Translations under genes and position numbers: made by a program
In this document: positions 18,250 through 27,084 of the stretch, one piece after another
How positions within the stretch are numbered: the stretch's first letter is position 1
How the letters are laid out: each line of letters begins with the position of its first letter
Origin: Ferruginibacter sp.
GTDB lineage: Bacteria; Bacteroidota; Bacteroidia; Chitinophagales; Chitinophagaceae
Reading direction: 5' to 3'
Assembly (NCBI GenBank): GCA_025352695.1
Contig: JANXSK010000008.1
Span: forward strand, 1-42,451
DNA: 42,451 bases
Notes under the pieces: model-generated
What the model was told of the DNA's origin: nothing
Database searches by the model: none
Seen by the model: the letters and a program-made list of their open reading frames with translations, nothing else

Positions 18250-20709
18250 ATGATATTAAAACTATTGCTAGCCGTACTTTTTACCTATTGTACTTTAAGT
18301 AATATTTACGCTCAGCATTCTACCATTAATGGCCAAATAAAAAACACTGCAGGTAATTCACTTGGCAAGGCTACAGTTTTATTATATCATTCAACAGATA
18401 GTTTATTGGTTAAAACTGCCATTACAGATAGCCAGGGTAACTTTGAATTTAACCAAATTAAAGCAGGCCGGTATTTTTTAAGTTCAACCTATATTGGTTA
18501 TACAACAATTTTGAGTCCTGCTTTTTCTATAGCTGATAACGAAAAAATTATTACTGCTACTCAGTATCTTACTATGGCAGCGAAAAAAATGCAGGAGGTT
18601 GTAATAACTGGTACTTATCAAAAACCAATCATAGAAGTAACTGCTGATAAAACTATTTTTAATGTTGAAAGCAGTATCAACGCTACCGGGAGTAATGCAT
18701 TTGAACTTTTACAAAAATCGCCCGGTGTAATAACTGATAAAGATGATAATATTAGTTTAAGTGGTAAAAATGGTGTTCGCATTTACATTGATGGCAGACC
18801 AACTGAAATGGAAGCTTCGGGGCTGGCAGGGTATTTAAAATCTATTAATTCTGTTGATATAGAATCTATAGAAATGATTAGTAACCCTTCTGCCAGGTAT
18901 GATGCCTCAGGCAATGCTGGGATTATTAATATCAGGCTTAAAAAAAATAATAAAATTGGTTTTAATGGCACCGTTTCCGCAGGATATAATCAGGGTATTC
19001 ACCCAAAAAGCAATGGTGCACTCAATTTAAATTACCGAAATAATAAAATTAATATTTTTAGTAACTACAGTAATAGCTGGGGTAATAATGAAAATACTTT
19101 TGATCTTTACCGAATTCAAAACGATACCCTTTATGATCAAAAAAGTTTACAAAATATAAAAGGTTGGACGCATAACATAAAAGCAGGTATCGATTATTTT
19201 GCAACCAAAAAATCAACTCTGGGATTTATTTTTACTGGAAACTTTACTGACAATACAACATACAGTTCTTCCAGAACGCCCAGCAGTTCAACAAAAACAG
19301 GCACATTAGATAAAATACTTTACGCAACTAATACAATACCTGGCATTGTAAAAAATGAAAATATTAATGGCAATTATCATTATGCAGATACAACAGGGCA
19401 TCAAATTAATATTGATATTGACCATGGAATTTACAAAAGCAGTAAAACCAGTTATCAGCCAAATAGCTATTATTCTGCACCACCAGAAACGTTGTTATAC
19501 CAAAAAATTTACAGAAATAATACGCCCATTAATATTACCATCAATACACAAAAAATTGATTTTATAAACCCCGTAAAAAAAGGGCAACTTAGTGTGGGTG
19601 CAAAAATAAGTAATGTAAAAACAAACAATATCTTTATTCTTTATAATGAAACTAATGGAGTTGATAACCTGGATGTTAATAAAAGTAATACTTTTAAATA
19701 CAAGGAAAATATTAATTCCGGCTATGTTAATTACTCTACTCCACTAAGTAAAAAAATAAATTTACAGGCCGGTATTAGGTTAGAAAATACACATAGCAAT
19801 GGTGTATTAACAAGGCTTGACGGAACAAACCGTCCTGATGATACGATTGATCGTAATTATACAGATCTATTTCCGAGTGCAGCATTTACTTATACTGTTA
19901 ATGAGCGTAATTTATTTGATATTAATTACAGCCGCCGTATTGACAGGCCAAATTATAATGACTTAAATCCTTTTGAAGCAAGAGTAGATGAGCTTACTTA
20001 TATAAAAGGCAATGCGTTTTTACGCCCACAATATACCAATTCAGTACAGTTAACCCATACCTATAAATCAAGGTATATTTCAACACTTGGCTACAGTTAT
20101 ATAAAAGATTTTAGTTCCTACATAATCGATACCACAGAAAAGACAAGGACCTATATTAGCAAACGAAATTTAGCGAGCCAGTATATTGCGAGTTTAAATT
20201 TTTCTGCCACTATCGACATTACAAAATGGTGGGAGTTGTATTCGTCTTTTAATGTTTACAATAGCCGGTATAAAGCAAATTTTGGCCCTGGTAAAGAAGT
20301 TGATATCGATATCACTTCCTATAGTTTATATGCGCAGAATTCTTTTAAATTAGTTAAAGAATTTACGGGAGAACTAACAGGTATTTATAACGGGCCCTCT
20401 ATATCTGCCGGTACTTTTAAAACTAAAGCCCTGGGTTCAATAGACATTGGAATACAGAAAAAAATATTTCACAATAAAAGCACTTTAAAACTTTCTTATA
20501 CCGATGTGCTGAATACATTAAAATGGAAAGCCGAAAGTATTTATGGAGGTTCCAACATAGTAGCCAACAGTCGTTGGGAAAGCCGGCAATTTAGATTGAA
20601 TTTTACTTATCGTTTTGGTAGTACTCAAATAAAACAAGATCGTCAACATGCAGCAGGAAGCGAAGAGGAGAAAACCCGTACTATGTCTACCGGTGGCTTT
20701 AGTAATTAA
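18250..20709 (+). CDS. Outer-membrane beta-barrel protein with TonB-receptor-like plug
   Basis: The 819-residue protein resembles the Bacteroidota outer-membrane beta-barrel family distinct from SusC. A signal peptide ends at IYAQ (residue 22). A carboxypeptidase-regulatory-like domain (about 24-105) leads to the box MQEVVITGTYQKPIIEVTAD. A plug-like region follows with NAFELLQKSPGVITDKDDNI, VRIYIDGRPTEM, IESIEMISNPSARYDASG and AGIINIRLKK. The barrel includes DINYSRRIDRPNYNDLNPFE and ends near RQFRLNFTYRFGS. No SusD follows it. The family is often linked with uptake or secretion, but this member's substrate is unknown. The GH1 gene 221 bases downstream may or may not be functionally related. 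Confidence 0.9.
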   Translation: MILKLLLAVLFTYCTLSNIYAQHSTINGQIKNTAGNSLGKATVLLYHSTDSLLVKTAITDSQGNFEFNQIKAGRYFLSSTYIGYTTILSPAFSIADNEKIITATQYLTMAAKKMQEVVITGTYQKPIIEVTADKTIFNVESSINATGSNAFELLQKSPGVITDKDDNISLSGKNGVRIYIDGRPTEMEASGLAGYLKSINSVDIESIEMISNPSARYDASGNAGIINIRLKKNNKIGFNGTVSAGYNQGIHPKSNGALNLNYRNNKINIFSNYSNSWGNNENTFDLYRIQNDTLYDQKSLQNIKGWTHNIKAGIDYFATKKSTLGFIFTGNFTDNTTYSSSRTPSSSTKTGTLDKILYATNTIPGIVKNENINGNYHYADTTGHQINIDIDHGIYKSSKTSYQPNSYYSAPPETLLYQKIYRNNTPINITINTQKIDFINPVKKGQLSVGAKISNVKTNNIFILYNETNGVDNLDVNKSNTFKYKENINSGYVNYSTPLSKKINLQAGIRLENTHSNGVLTRLDGTNRPDDTIDRNYTDLFPSAAFTYTVNERNLFDINYSRRIDRPNYNDLNPFEARVDELTYIKGNAFLRPQYTNSVQLTHTYKSRYISTLGYSYIKDFSSYIIDTTEKTRTYISKRNLASQYIASLNFSATIDITKWWELYSSFNVYNSRYKANFGPGKEVDIDITSYSLYAQNSFKLVKEFTGELTGIYNGPSISAGTFKTKALGSIDIGIQKKIFHNKSTLKLSYTDVLNTLKWKAESIYGGSNIVANSRWESRQFRLNFTYRFGSTQIKQDRQHAAGSEEEKTRTMSTGGFSN

Positions 20710-20930
20710 AGTTCAATGCCGTTTATTTAGGCGCTTCACGCTCTTTTGAAGTAGCCAAAGATGAGATAAGAAAAGCAAAAAAATCTTTAATTAAACGACG
20801 TTGATTTGCAAAAATCTATTCATATTATTTTTATAGATCAGGCAAGGGGAACATTTAAAAAATTTAACAGAAGGGTAATATTAAACCATAGCATTAAACA
20901 TCAATTTTACAATTCACCAACCTTATAATA

Positions 20931-22286
20931 TTGAGTGGCTTTCACCATACTATTTCTGCAAAAGATTTTGGAAAAAATTTTAATTGGGGCGTTGCTATTG
21001 CCGCTGCACAAAATGAAGGTGCAACAAATACCGATGGTAAAGGCATCTCCATTTGGGATACTTTTGCACGCAACGGTAATAAAATAAAGGGAGCAGGTAA
21101 ACTTACAGTTGCCTGCGATTTTTATCATCGTTATAAAGATGACCTTTTGTTGGTTAAGGCTTTGGGATTTTCTGTTTTTCGTTTCTCTATTTCATGGGCA
21201 AGAATTTTACCGGATGGTATGGGTAGGGTTAATAAAGAAGGCATTAATTTTTATCATAAGGTTATTGACGAATGTTACAAATTAGGACTAACGCCCTACG
21301 TAACGCTTTACCACTGGGATTTACCTCAGGAACTTGAAAATAAAGGTGGTTGGACCAATTACCTTGTTACCAAATGGTTTAGTCGTTTTGCTACGGTATG
21401 TGCAGAAGCTTATGGAGATAAAGTTAAGCACTGGATAATTTTGAATGAACCTTTTGGATTTACAACTTTAGGTTATATGCTTGGCAAACATGCCCCCGGT
21501 AAAAAAGGATTAAGTAACTTTTTACCCGCCATTCACCACGCTGCGATGGCACAGGCCGAAGGAGGCAGAATTATACGAAAGCTGGTACCCCAGGCACATA
21601 TTGGCACTACATTTTCTTGCTCTCAAATAGTTCCGTATTCTGACAAACCCGAAGATTTGGCTGCAGCTAACCGAATTGATATTTTAATGAACCGGTTATT
21701 TATTGAACCTGCATTAGGAAAAGGTTATCCGGTTGATGACAGTTTTAATTTTTTAGAGAGATTACAAATGCATAATAAAACATGGAAATTTACAGAGCGC
21801 CTGCATTTTGATTTTGATTTTATTGGATTACAATATTATTTCCCTGTTGTTGTAAAACACAATAGTTATATACCCATCATACAAGCATCAGAAGTTAAAC
21901 CTTCCACAAGAAAAGTACCGTATACAGCCATGGGATGGGAAATTAATGCACACAGTTTTTATCGTACAATTAAAAAAATATGGTTGTATGGTGGGGTAAA
22001 AGAAATAATGATTACAGAAAATGGTGCAGCTTTTAAGGATAACCTGAAAGAGGGCGTAATTGATGACAGTGAAAGAATTGATTATTTTAAACAACATTTA
22101 CAAGCTGTATTAAAAGCAAAAAAAGAAGGCGTAAATATTAAAGGCTATTTTGCCTGGACGCTGATGGATAATTTTGAATGGAGCGAAGGATACCACCCTC
22201 GTTTTGGTTTAGTACATGTGGATTTAAAGACCCAGCTACGCACTATTAAAGACTCCGGTTATTGGTGGAGGGATTTTTTACAATAA
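20931..22286 (+). CDS. Glycoside hydrolase family 1 beta-glucosidase
   Basis: The 451-residue enzyme should cleave beta-glucosides or related disaccharides by a retaining mechanism. The acid/base Glu173 is in WIILNEPFGF and the nucleophile Glu363 in MITENGAAF. YHWDLPQELENKGGW and GYFAWTLMDNFEWSEGYHPRFG are further GH1 hallmarks. There is no signal peptide, so it is probably cytoplasmic. No ATG exists in frame near the N-terminus; the conserved FNWGVAIAAAQNEGA begins at residue 17, so the TTG at 20931 is the likely start. The 621-base gene that follows on the same strand starts 53 bases after the stop. Confidence 0.93.
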   Translation: MSGFHHTISAKDFGKNFNWGVAIAAAQNEGATNTDGKGISIWDTFARNGNKIKGAGKLTVACDFYHRYKDDLLLVKALGFSVFRFSISWARILPDGMGRVNKEGINFYHKVIDECYKLGLTPYVTLYHWDLPQELENKGGWTNYLVTKWFSRFATVCAEAYGDKVKHWIILNEPFGFTTLGYMLGKHAPGKKGLSNFLPAIHHAAMAQAEGGRIIRKLVPQAHIGTTFSCSQIVPYSDKPEDLAAANRIDILMNRLFIEPALGKGYPVDDSFNFLERLQMHNKTWKFTERLHFDFDFIGLQYYFPVVVKHNSYIPIIQASEVKPSTRKVPYTAMGWEINAHSFYRTIKKIWLYGGVKEIMITENGAAFKDNLKEGVIDDSERIDYFKQHLQAVLKAKKEGVNIKGYFAWTLMDNFEWSEGYHPRFGLVHVDLKTQLRTIKDSGYWWRDFLQ

Positions 22287-22339
22287 GATTTGTTTCACCT
22301 ATTCATAAACAATGATCTTCAAAAGTTGTTACCACTTTG

Positions 22340-22960
22340 ATGTATACAATATTAAAAGATGGAATAAATTATAGCCTTGAGGCATTGGAAAAAGATAGCT
22401 GGCTACGTTTATTGAATGGTTCCATAAAGTATAAAGATGCGCTGCATAACCCAGCTGTGGCGAATGTAAATCAACATGGAGTAAACATTCGTACAGTTGT
22501 ATTGCGAAAGGTTAAGCCTGTTGAAAAACAACTAGCTTTTCATACAGATATCCGTAGCGGAAAATGGAATGACTTACTGCAACAAAATAATATTAGTTGG
22601 TTATTTTATGATGCCCAGGCAAGAATTCAAATAAGATTAAGCGGAACAGCCGCTTTACATCAGGACGATGGCATTGCAGAAGAAGCATGGGCGGCAAGCA
22701 CCATGAGCAACAGAAAAATTTATTTAGGTAAAACAGGGCCTTCTGTAATTTCACTTTTACCTGTAAGTGGCTTGCCTGCAGCATTTGAAACCAATGACCC
22801 TACTCAGGAAGAAACTTTACCCGCCAGAAAAAATTTTGGTGTTGTAGTAACAACTGTTACCTGGATGGAATGGTTGTGGCTAAACAGTAAAGGTCACCGA
22901 AGAGCACGTTTTAAGTATATTAACGATGGAAGTTTTAGCGCCGATTGGGTGATTCCTTAA
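22340..22960 (+). CDS. Pyridoxamine 5'-phosphate oxidase-like flavoprotein
   Basis: The protein (206 residues from the ATG at 22340; a TTG immediately before is ignored) has the split-barrel FMN-binding pattern of the PNPOx-like group. It shows INQ/NQHGVNIRTVVLRKV, FHTDIRSGKWNDLLQQ, WLFYDAQARIQIRLSGTA and AEEAWAASTMSNRKIYLG in the expected order. The C-terminal part (WMEWLWLNSKGHRRARFKY) resembles the flavin- or substrate-proximal end of this group. It is not close enough to PdxH itself to name it so. It may be a general flavin reductase or oxidase. It follows the GH1 gene and converges with cvfB. Confidence 0.85.
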   Translation: MYTILKDGINYSLEALEKDSWLRLLNGSIKYKDALHNPAVANVNQHGVNIRTVVLRKVKPVEKQLAFHTDIRSGKWNDLLQQNNISWLFYDAQARIQIRLSGTAALHQDDGIAEEAWAASTMSNRKIYLGKTGPSVISLLPVSGLPAAFETNDPTQEETLPARKNFGVVVTTVTWMEWLWLNSKGHRRARFKYINDGSFSADWVIP

Positions 22961-23017
22961 CTACGTGGCTCAGCCAAAGAAAACGCCAATAAAAGAGTTC
23001 GCTATTTGTAACTAAAC

Positions 23018-23872
23018 CTACTCTTCCACTAATTTGATACCCGTTTTTTCAAATGAAATTTTTCTTTCTTTGTATAAATTACCTGTAGTCATTTTGAAAG
23101 TTTTTTTGCTCATGCCAAAAAAATCATAAATATCTTCCGGCTTGCTTTTATCGTTATAGGGTAAATAGCCACTGTTTTCTCTTAATAAACGAATCAGTTT
23201 TTCTGCCTCATCTTCTACCCTGTTATAGCCGGGTTTTCCTGCTGCCACATCAATGCGAAAGCGATCTTCCTTTTCATTACTTACCGGATATATTTTTTTA
23301 ATGAACCCTTTAAATTTATCTCCTACCCCAATATTGCGGTAAATTTCGTTAAAGTGTAATACGCCTGTATGTTGATTATTGATGATACATACATAGCCAA
23401 TATCTGAGCGCCGGTAAACGATCAGGTCAACTACTTCCAGTTCTTTCACCGTTAGTTCTTCATTATTTAAATAAGGTTCCAGCTTTTCAGTAGCGGCTAT
23501 GCGGCCGGTTTGTTCGTCTAAATAAATTTTTACCAGGTAATCGCCATTCACCCGCATATCAAAAATTTGTTTCGACTTAGGTACAAAAATATCCTTCATC
23601 AAACCCATATCTAAAAATGCCCCATGTGGCGTAACCGTTACGGCTCTCAATTTCACTATGTCATCCAATACACCTTTTGGTTCCTGGGTAGTAGCAATAA
23701 TCCTATCTTCGCCATCATGGTATAAGAATACTTTTAGTTCATCGCCAATAGCAGTAGCTGTTGGTACAAACCTTTTGGGCAGTAAAATACCTTCTGCGCC
23801 ATCATCGAGGTACACGCCAAAATCCACTGCCCTTATTACTTTCAGGAGATTATATTTACCAACTTCTACCAT
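23018..23872 (-). CDS. CvfB/YitL-family S1-like RNA-binding protein
   Basis: The 284-residue protein has tandem S1-like OB-fold domains and a C-terminal winged helix, as in CvfB proteins. The first S1 begins with VGKYNLLKVIRAVDFGVYLD and ILLPKRFVP. A second has VTPHGAFLDMGLMKDIFVPK and a third YRRSDIGYVCIINNQHTGVLH. The winged helix covers about 225-284 (YNDKSKPEDIYDFFGMSKKT). CvfB affects virulence-factor expression in Staphylococcus, probably through RNA binding; the role in Bacteroidota is not established. It starts 71 bases after the ftsY stop and may be co-transcribed with it. A short CCCT-TTT-AGGG stem lies 11 bases before its ATG. Confidence 0.9.
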   Translation of the reverse strand: MVEVGKYNLLKVIRAVDFGVYLDDGAEGILLPKRFVPTATAIGDELKVFLYHDGEDRIIATTQEPKGVLDDIVKLRAVTVTPHGAFLDMGLMKDIFVPKSKQIFDMRVNGDYLVKIYLDEQTGRIAATEKLEPYLNNEELTVKELEVVDLIVYRRSDIGYVCIINNQHTGVLHFNEIYRNIGVGDKFKGFIKKIYPVSNEKEDRFRIDVAAGKPGYNRVEDEAEKLIRLLRENSGYLPYNDKSKPEDIYDFFGMSKKTFKMTTGNLYKERKISFEKTGIKLVEE

Positions 23873-23943
23873 AGTATCGTATCCCCTAAAAGGGAATGAT
23901 TTAGATTATTAATTATTTATAAAGACCCTTCTGTTACTCCTCT

Positions 23944-24912
23944 TTAAGGGTTGGGCGAAAATAACCCTTCAACAAATTGTTGTTTGTCAAAAACTAGCAG
24001 GTCTTGTGCTTTTTCTCCTACACCAATAAACTTAACCGGTATTTTAAACTGATGGGCAATGGCAAGTACAACTCCACCTTTTGCAGTACCATCCAATTTG
24101 GTAATGGTTAAAGCGGTTACATCAGTTGCTGCTGTAAAATGTTTTGCCTGTTCCAATGCATTTTGTCCTGTACTTCCATCCAGCACCAACATTACTTCGT
24201 GCGGTGCTTCGGGAATTACTTTTTGGATTACTCTTTTTATTTTAGTTAGCTCGTCCATCAGGTAGGCTTTATTGTGCAATCTACCCGCTGTATCAATAAT
24301 AATTACATCAACATTTTTTGCTACGCCACTTATAATTGTATCATAAGCAACAGAAGCCGGATCGCTGCCCATCTCTTTTTTAACAATCGGCACATTTGTG
24401 CGTTCGCTCCAAATAGTTAGCTGGTCCACAGCTGCAGCCCTAAAAGTATCTGCTGCACCTAACAATACAGATTTACCTGCTTTTGAAAAATTATAAGCCA
24501 GTTTGCCTATAGTAGTTGTTTTACCTACTCCATTTACGCCTACAACCAGTATCACATGTGGTTTATGACCAACGGGTAATTCGTAATTTTCGTAACTCAT
24601 ATCCTGCGGAGCTGCTACCAGTATATTTTGTACTTCCTGTTTCAGGATATTATTTAATTCACTTGTATTAAGGTATTTATCCCTGGCAACCCTGCTTTCT
24701 ATGCGACTAATTATCTCTACCGTAGTTTCAATACCCACATCTGCACTTACCAACGCATCTTCCAGATTGTCCAGCACCTCTTCATCTACCGTACTTTTTC
24801 CAGCAATGGCCTTGGTTATTTTGCTAAAAAAACCTTCCCGGGTTTTTTGTAATCCCTGGTCAAGTGTTTCCTGTTGTTGTTTTTTACCAAAGAATTTGTC
24901 AAAAAGTCCCAT
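23944..24912 (-). CDS. ftsY: Signal recognition particle receptor FtsY
   Basis: FtsY is the membrane-associated SRP receptor GTPase for co-translational targeting. The 322-residue protein lacks the long acidic N-terminal domain of E. coli FtsY, as is common in this phylum. The NG domain is complete: the P-loop GVNGVGKTTT (Gly125-Thr134, Lys131), DTFRAAAVDQL, DTAGRLHNK and the guanine-specificity motif TKLDGTAKGG. It lies downstream of rpmB-rpmG-DUF4295 but behind a terminator, so it should have its own promoter. An exact AGGAGG Shine-Dalgarno sequence stands nine bases before its ATG. Confidence 0.97.
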   Translation of the reverse strand: MGLFDKFFGKKQQQETLDQGLQKTREGFFSKITKAIAGKSTVDEEVLDNLEDALVSADVGIETTVEIISRIESRVARDKYLNTSELNNILKQEVQNILVAAPQDMSYENYELPVGHKPHVILVVGVNGVGKTTTIGKLAYNFSKAGKSVLLGAADTFRAAAVDQLTIWSERTNVPIVKKEMGSDPASVAYDTIISGVAKNVDVIIIDTAGRLHNKAYLMDELTKIKRVIQKVIPEAPHEVMLVLDGSTGQNALEQAKHFTAATDVTALTITKLDGTAKGGVVLAIAHQFKIPVKFIGVGEKAQDLLVFDKQQFVEGLFSPNP

Positions 24913-24921
24913 ACCCCGTAA

Positions 24922-24935
24922 CCTCCTATTGGAGG
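24922..24935 (-). promoter_or_regulatory. Shine-Dalgarno sequence inside a hairpin before ftsY
   Basis: On the minus strand the leader reads CCTCCAATAGGAGG followed by nine bases and the ATG. AGGAGG is a full Shine-Dalgarno sequence, uncommon in Bacteroidota. GGAGG pairs perfectly with the CCTCC just upstream around an AATA loop, so the ribosome-binding site would be occluded when folded. Confidence 0.6.
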
Positions 24936-25007
24936 ATTTTGTTTGTTGGTTACAATTAATTTATCATTCTATTATTTGCCTTCTGTAGGCGTTGGTTAAA
25001 ATTAAGA

Positions 25008-25037
25008 AAGCTGTTCCGATATTAATCAGAACAGCTT
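25008..25037 (-). terminator. Terminator of the rpmB-rpmG-DUF4295 operon
   Basis: A 13-bp stem (25008-25020 with 25025-25037, containing one G-T wobble on the minus strand) closes a 4-base loop. On the minus strand it is followed by TCTTAATTTTAA. It lies 28 bases past the DUF4295 stop and before ftsY. Confidence 0.8.
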
Positions 25038-25064
25038 GAATATATTAATCCAAATGCTTTTAAA

Positions 25065-25235
25065 TTATTGGCCTAAATGTTCTTTAATCTTGTCTTTGTG
25101 AACGATCGACTCTTTAAAAGTATAAGCACCGCTTTTAGCACTACGTACCGCACGTATTACTTTTGTCCAGTTTTTTGCATCTGCTGCGGCCTTGGTATCT
25201 TTAATTTTAGAGTTCTTTGAAGCTGCTTTTGCCAT
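25065..25235 (-). CDS. DUF4295 family small ribosomal-operon protein
   Basis: The 56-residue basic protein starts MAKAASKNSKIKDTKAA and carries SGAYTFKESIVHKDKIKEHL, the conserved core of the Bacteroidota-specific DUF4295 family. The family is found next to rpmG and rpmB, as here. From memory, a Bacteroidota ribosome structure assigned a new large-subunit protein (called bL38) that I believe is this family; I cannot confirm it here. The gene lies 102 bases after rpmG and directly before a terminator, which makes it the last gene of the ribosomal-protein unit. Confidence 0.9.
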   Translation of the reverse strand: MAKAASKNSKIKDTKAAADAKNWTKVIRAVRSAKSGAYTFKESIVHKDKIKEHLGQ

Positions 25236-25337
25236 GACTATTTAATTTTTATAATTTGATAATGCGCTAATCTACTAATCCTGCAATATGCTTCATTTTG
25301 AGGCACGTCGTTTTAATAGTCAAATAAAATTAGCCAA

Positions 25338-25520
25338 TTACTTGATTTCTTTGTGTACGGTTACTTTTTTCAAAATTGGGTTGAATTTTTTCAACTCCAA
25401 ACGCTCAGGCGTATTTTTTTTGTTCTTTTTTGTGATGTAGCGGCTGGTACCTGGTTTGCCACTGGCTTTGTGCTCAGTACATTCCAAAATAACCTGAACC
25501 CTGTTACCTTTCTTTGCCAT
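25338..25520 (-). CDS. rpmG: Large-subunit ribosomal protein bL33
   Basis: The 60-residue protein ([18 protein letters not shown], then [20 protein letters not shown]) is a standard bL33. It contains only one Cys and lacks the paired CxxC motifs, so it is the zinc-independent form. That makes zinc-regulated exchange of this copy unlikely to depend on its own metal site. It follows rpmB by 50 bases in the same unit. Confidence 0.97.
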   Translation of the reverse strand: MAKKGNRVQVILECTEHKASGKPGTSRYITKKNKKNTPERLELKKFNPILKKVTVHKEIK

Positions 25521-25570
25521 TGTTATTTAGTTTATTTTACCCGTCCTTTTCAAAAGAGAATGGGTGGGAT

Positions 25571-25807
25571 TTAAATTTTTTCGCCTGCTGCTCTCAATTG
25601 CTTTACAACTGAAAACAAACCATTTTTGTTGATCGTTCTGATAGCTTCTGAAGAAACTTTCAATACTACCCACTTATCTTCTTCAGCTAAAAAATAACGC
25701 TTGGTTTGCAAATTGGGCAAAAACCTGCGCTTTGTTTTTATGTTTGAATGCGATACTTTATTACCTGTAATAGGTCTCTTACCTGTAACCTGACATACTC
25801 TAGCCAT
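25571..25807 (-). CDS. rpmB: Large-subunit ribosomal protein bL28
   Basis: The 78-residue protein starts [20 protein letters not shown], the bL28 signature, followed by [18 protein letters not shown]. Length is normal. It is the first gene of the rpmB-rpmG-DUF4295 unit, with a TACCTTCG -7 box 20 bases before its ATG. Confidence 0.97.
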   Translation of the reverse strand: MARVCQVTGKRPITGNKVSHSNIKTKRRFLPNLQTKRYFLAEEDKWVVLKVSSEAIRTINKNGLFSVVKQLRAAGEKI

Positions 25808-25827
25808 TGTACTTATTTTTTGGACGG

Positions 25828-25835
25828 CGAAGGTA
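25828..25835 (-). promoter_or_regulatory. -7 box of the rpmB operon
   Basis: The minus strand reads TACCTTCG, 20 bases before the rpmB ATG. It is identical to the guaA -7 box and one base from that of rimO. No clear -33 box is visible. Confidence 0.5.
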
Positions 25836-25923
25836 AGGAAGATTTTTTATTTTTAGCGGATGATGGTGGATTTTTTTTAATTGTACTATACAATTATTTT
25901 TAAACCCATTCAAAATGCGCCAA

Positions 25924-26808
25924 TTATGCGGCAACTATTCGCCTATTTAAATACCAAAGCCGCCACATTTGCAATATTACGGCTAACAAAATTAGCCCTA
26001 CCCCAATATAAAAATGCCCGTTGAACAATTTGTTTTCTTTAAAAAATATAAACCCAAGTATTATCCCATAAACCGGTTCCAGGTTATAGGTTAGGTTGGC
26101 TGTAAAAGCAGAAATCTTTTTTAAGGCATTTAACTGAAGATCAAAACAAAAAACAGTACAAACCCACGCCAAAACAAATAACCAAACCCAATCCAGTACG
26201 GTGGGTAATAAATAACTTGCCGGAAACTTCATTAAATAAAATGGAACCAACAAACTTAATGCTAAAAAACCACCGCTTAATTCGTAAAATGTTAAGGTGG
26301 CAGGGGAAAAACGCAACAAAAGTTTTTTATTGAATATCGGAAATAAGGAACTACCTACAGAAGATAAAATTCCAAAAATAATCCCCACCTTATACTGCGG
26401 GTGAAAATCAAATATGATATAAATACCAACTATCGCTAATAATCCCAGCAGCACTTCTGATAAATTTATTTTTCTTTTGGAAATAAGGGGATCAAAAAAA
26501 GCAGTAAAAAAGCCAGAAGCTGAAAAGCAAACCAGGGCAACAGACACAGTAGCATATTTAATGCTGCCATAAAAAGTTACCCAATGGATGGCGACAATCA
26601 CTCCTACACTAGCGATAGTTAAAGTATCCTTTATTGAAATACGCTGCAATTGCTTTCTGAAAAACAAAATTAATCCAAGAGAAACTACTGTTATTAAAAG
26701 CCGGTACCAAACCAATAACCCTTCATTTAAGCCTATTAGTTTGCCAAGTATGGCAGTAAACCCAGCTAAAAAAACAGCAACGTGTAATTGAACAAGGGCT
26801 TTTTTCAT
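25924..26808 (-). CDS. EamA/DMT-family transporter
   Basis: The 294-residue integral membrane protein shows about ten hydrophobic helices in two EamA repeats (first about 5-135, second about 145-285). Features include LVWYRLLITVVSLGLILF and, in the second repeat, ANLTYNLEPVYGIILGFIFF, where the N-x-EP motif is typical of the family. Members export amino acids, nucleotide precursors or other metabolites; this one's substrate is unknown. It is transcribed away from guaA. Its -7 box ends only seven bases before the ATG, suggesting a leaderless or near-leaderless mRNA. Confidence 0.92.
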   Translation of the reverse strand: MKKALVQLHVAVFLAGFTAILGKLIGLNEGLLVWYRLLITVVSLGLILFFRKQLQRISIKDTLTIASVGVIVAIHWVTFYGSIKYATVSVALVCFSASGFFTAFFDPLISKRKINLSEVLLGLLAIVGIYIIFDFHPQYKVGIIFGILSSVGSSLFPIFNKKLLLRFSPATLTFYELSGGFLALSLLVPFYLMKFPASYLLPTVLDWVWLFVLAWVCTVFCFDLQLNALKKISAFTANLTYNLEPVYGIILGFIFFKENKLFNGHFYIGVGLILLAVILQMWRLWYLNRRIVAA

Positions 26809-26815
26809 GAGGCGA

Positions 26816-26823
26816 CAAAGATA
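26816..26823 (-). promoter_or_regulatory. -7 box of the EamA gene, next to the start codon
   Basis: The minus strand reads TATCTTTG, an exact -7 match, followed by seven bases (TCGCCTC) and the ATG. Transcription would begin at or very near the start codon. Confidence 0.55.
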
Positions 26824-27046
26824 GCGTTTGCCTTTGTGGCATAAGAACAGAAAACACCAGCTACTAAAAACTTAAATCTAATGTAGCAGTAGATTGCTCG
26901 GACTATTTTGGTGCTGCGAAAAATAAAATATTTTACAAGTTCAAATTGTACCACAATGGTTTGCTGCAAAAAGGGAGTGACACAACAATGATGACCAAAG
27001 CTTGATAGCCCGTACAAAAAATTGATTATGTTAGCTTACTAATAAT

Positions 27047-27077
27047 ATTGAGCTGATAAACTTATTATTTACCTTCG
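27047..27077 (+). promoter_or_regulatory. guaA promoter next to the start codon
   Basis: ATTG (27047-27050), 19 bases, then TACCTTCG (27070-27077), each one mismatch from the Bacteroidota consensus. Seven bases (CAGCCTC) separate the -7 box from the ATG, so the mRNA is probably leaderless. The start context GCCTCATGA is the same as for the divergent EamA gene. Confidence 0.6.
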
Positions 27078-27084
27078 CAGCCTC

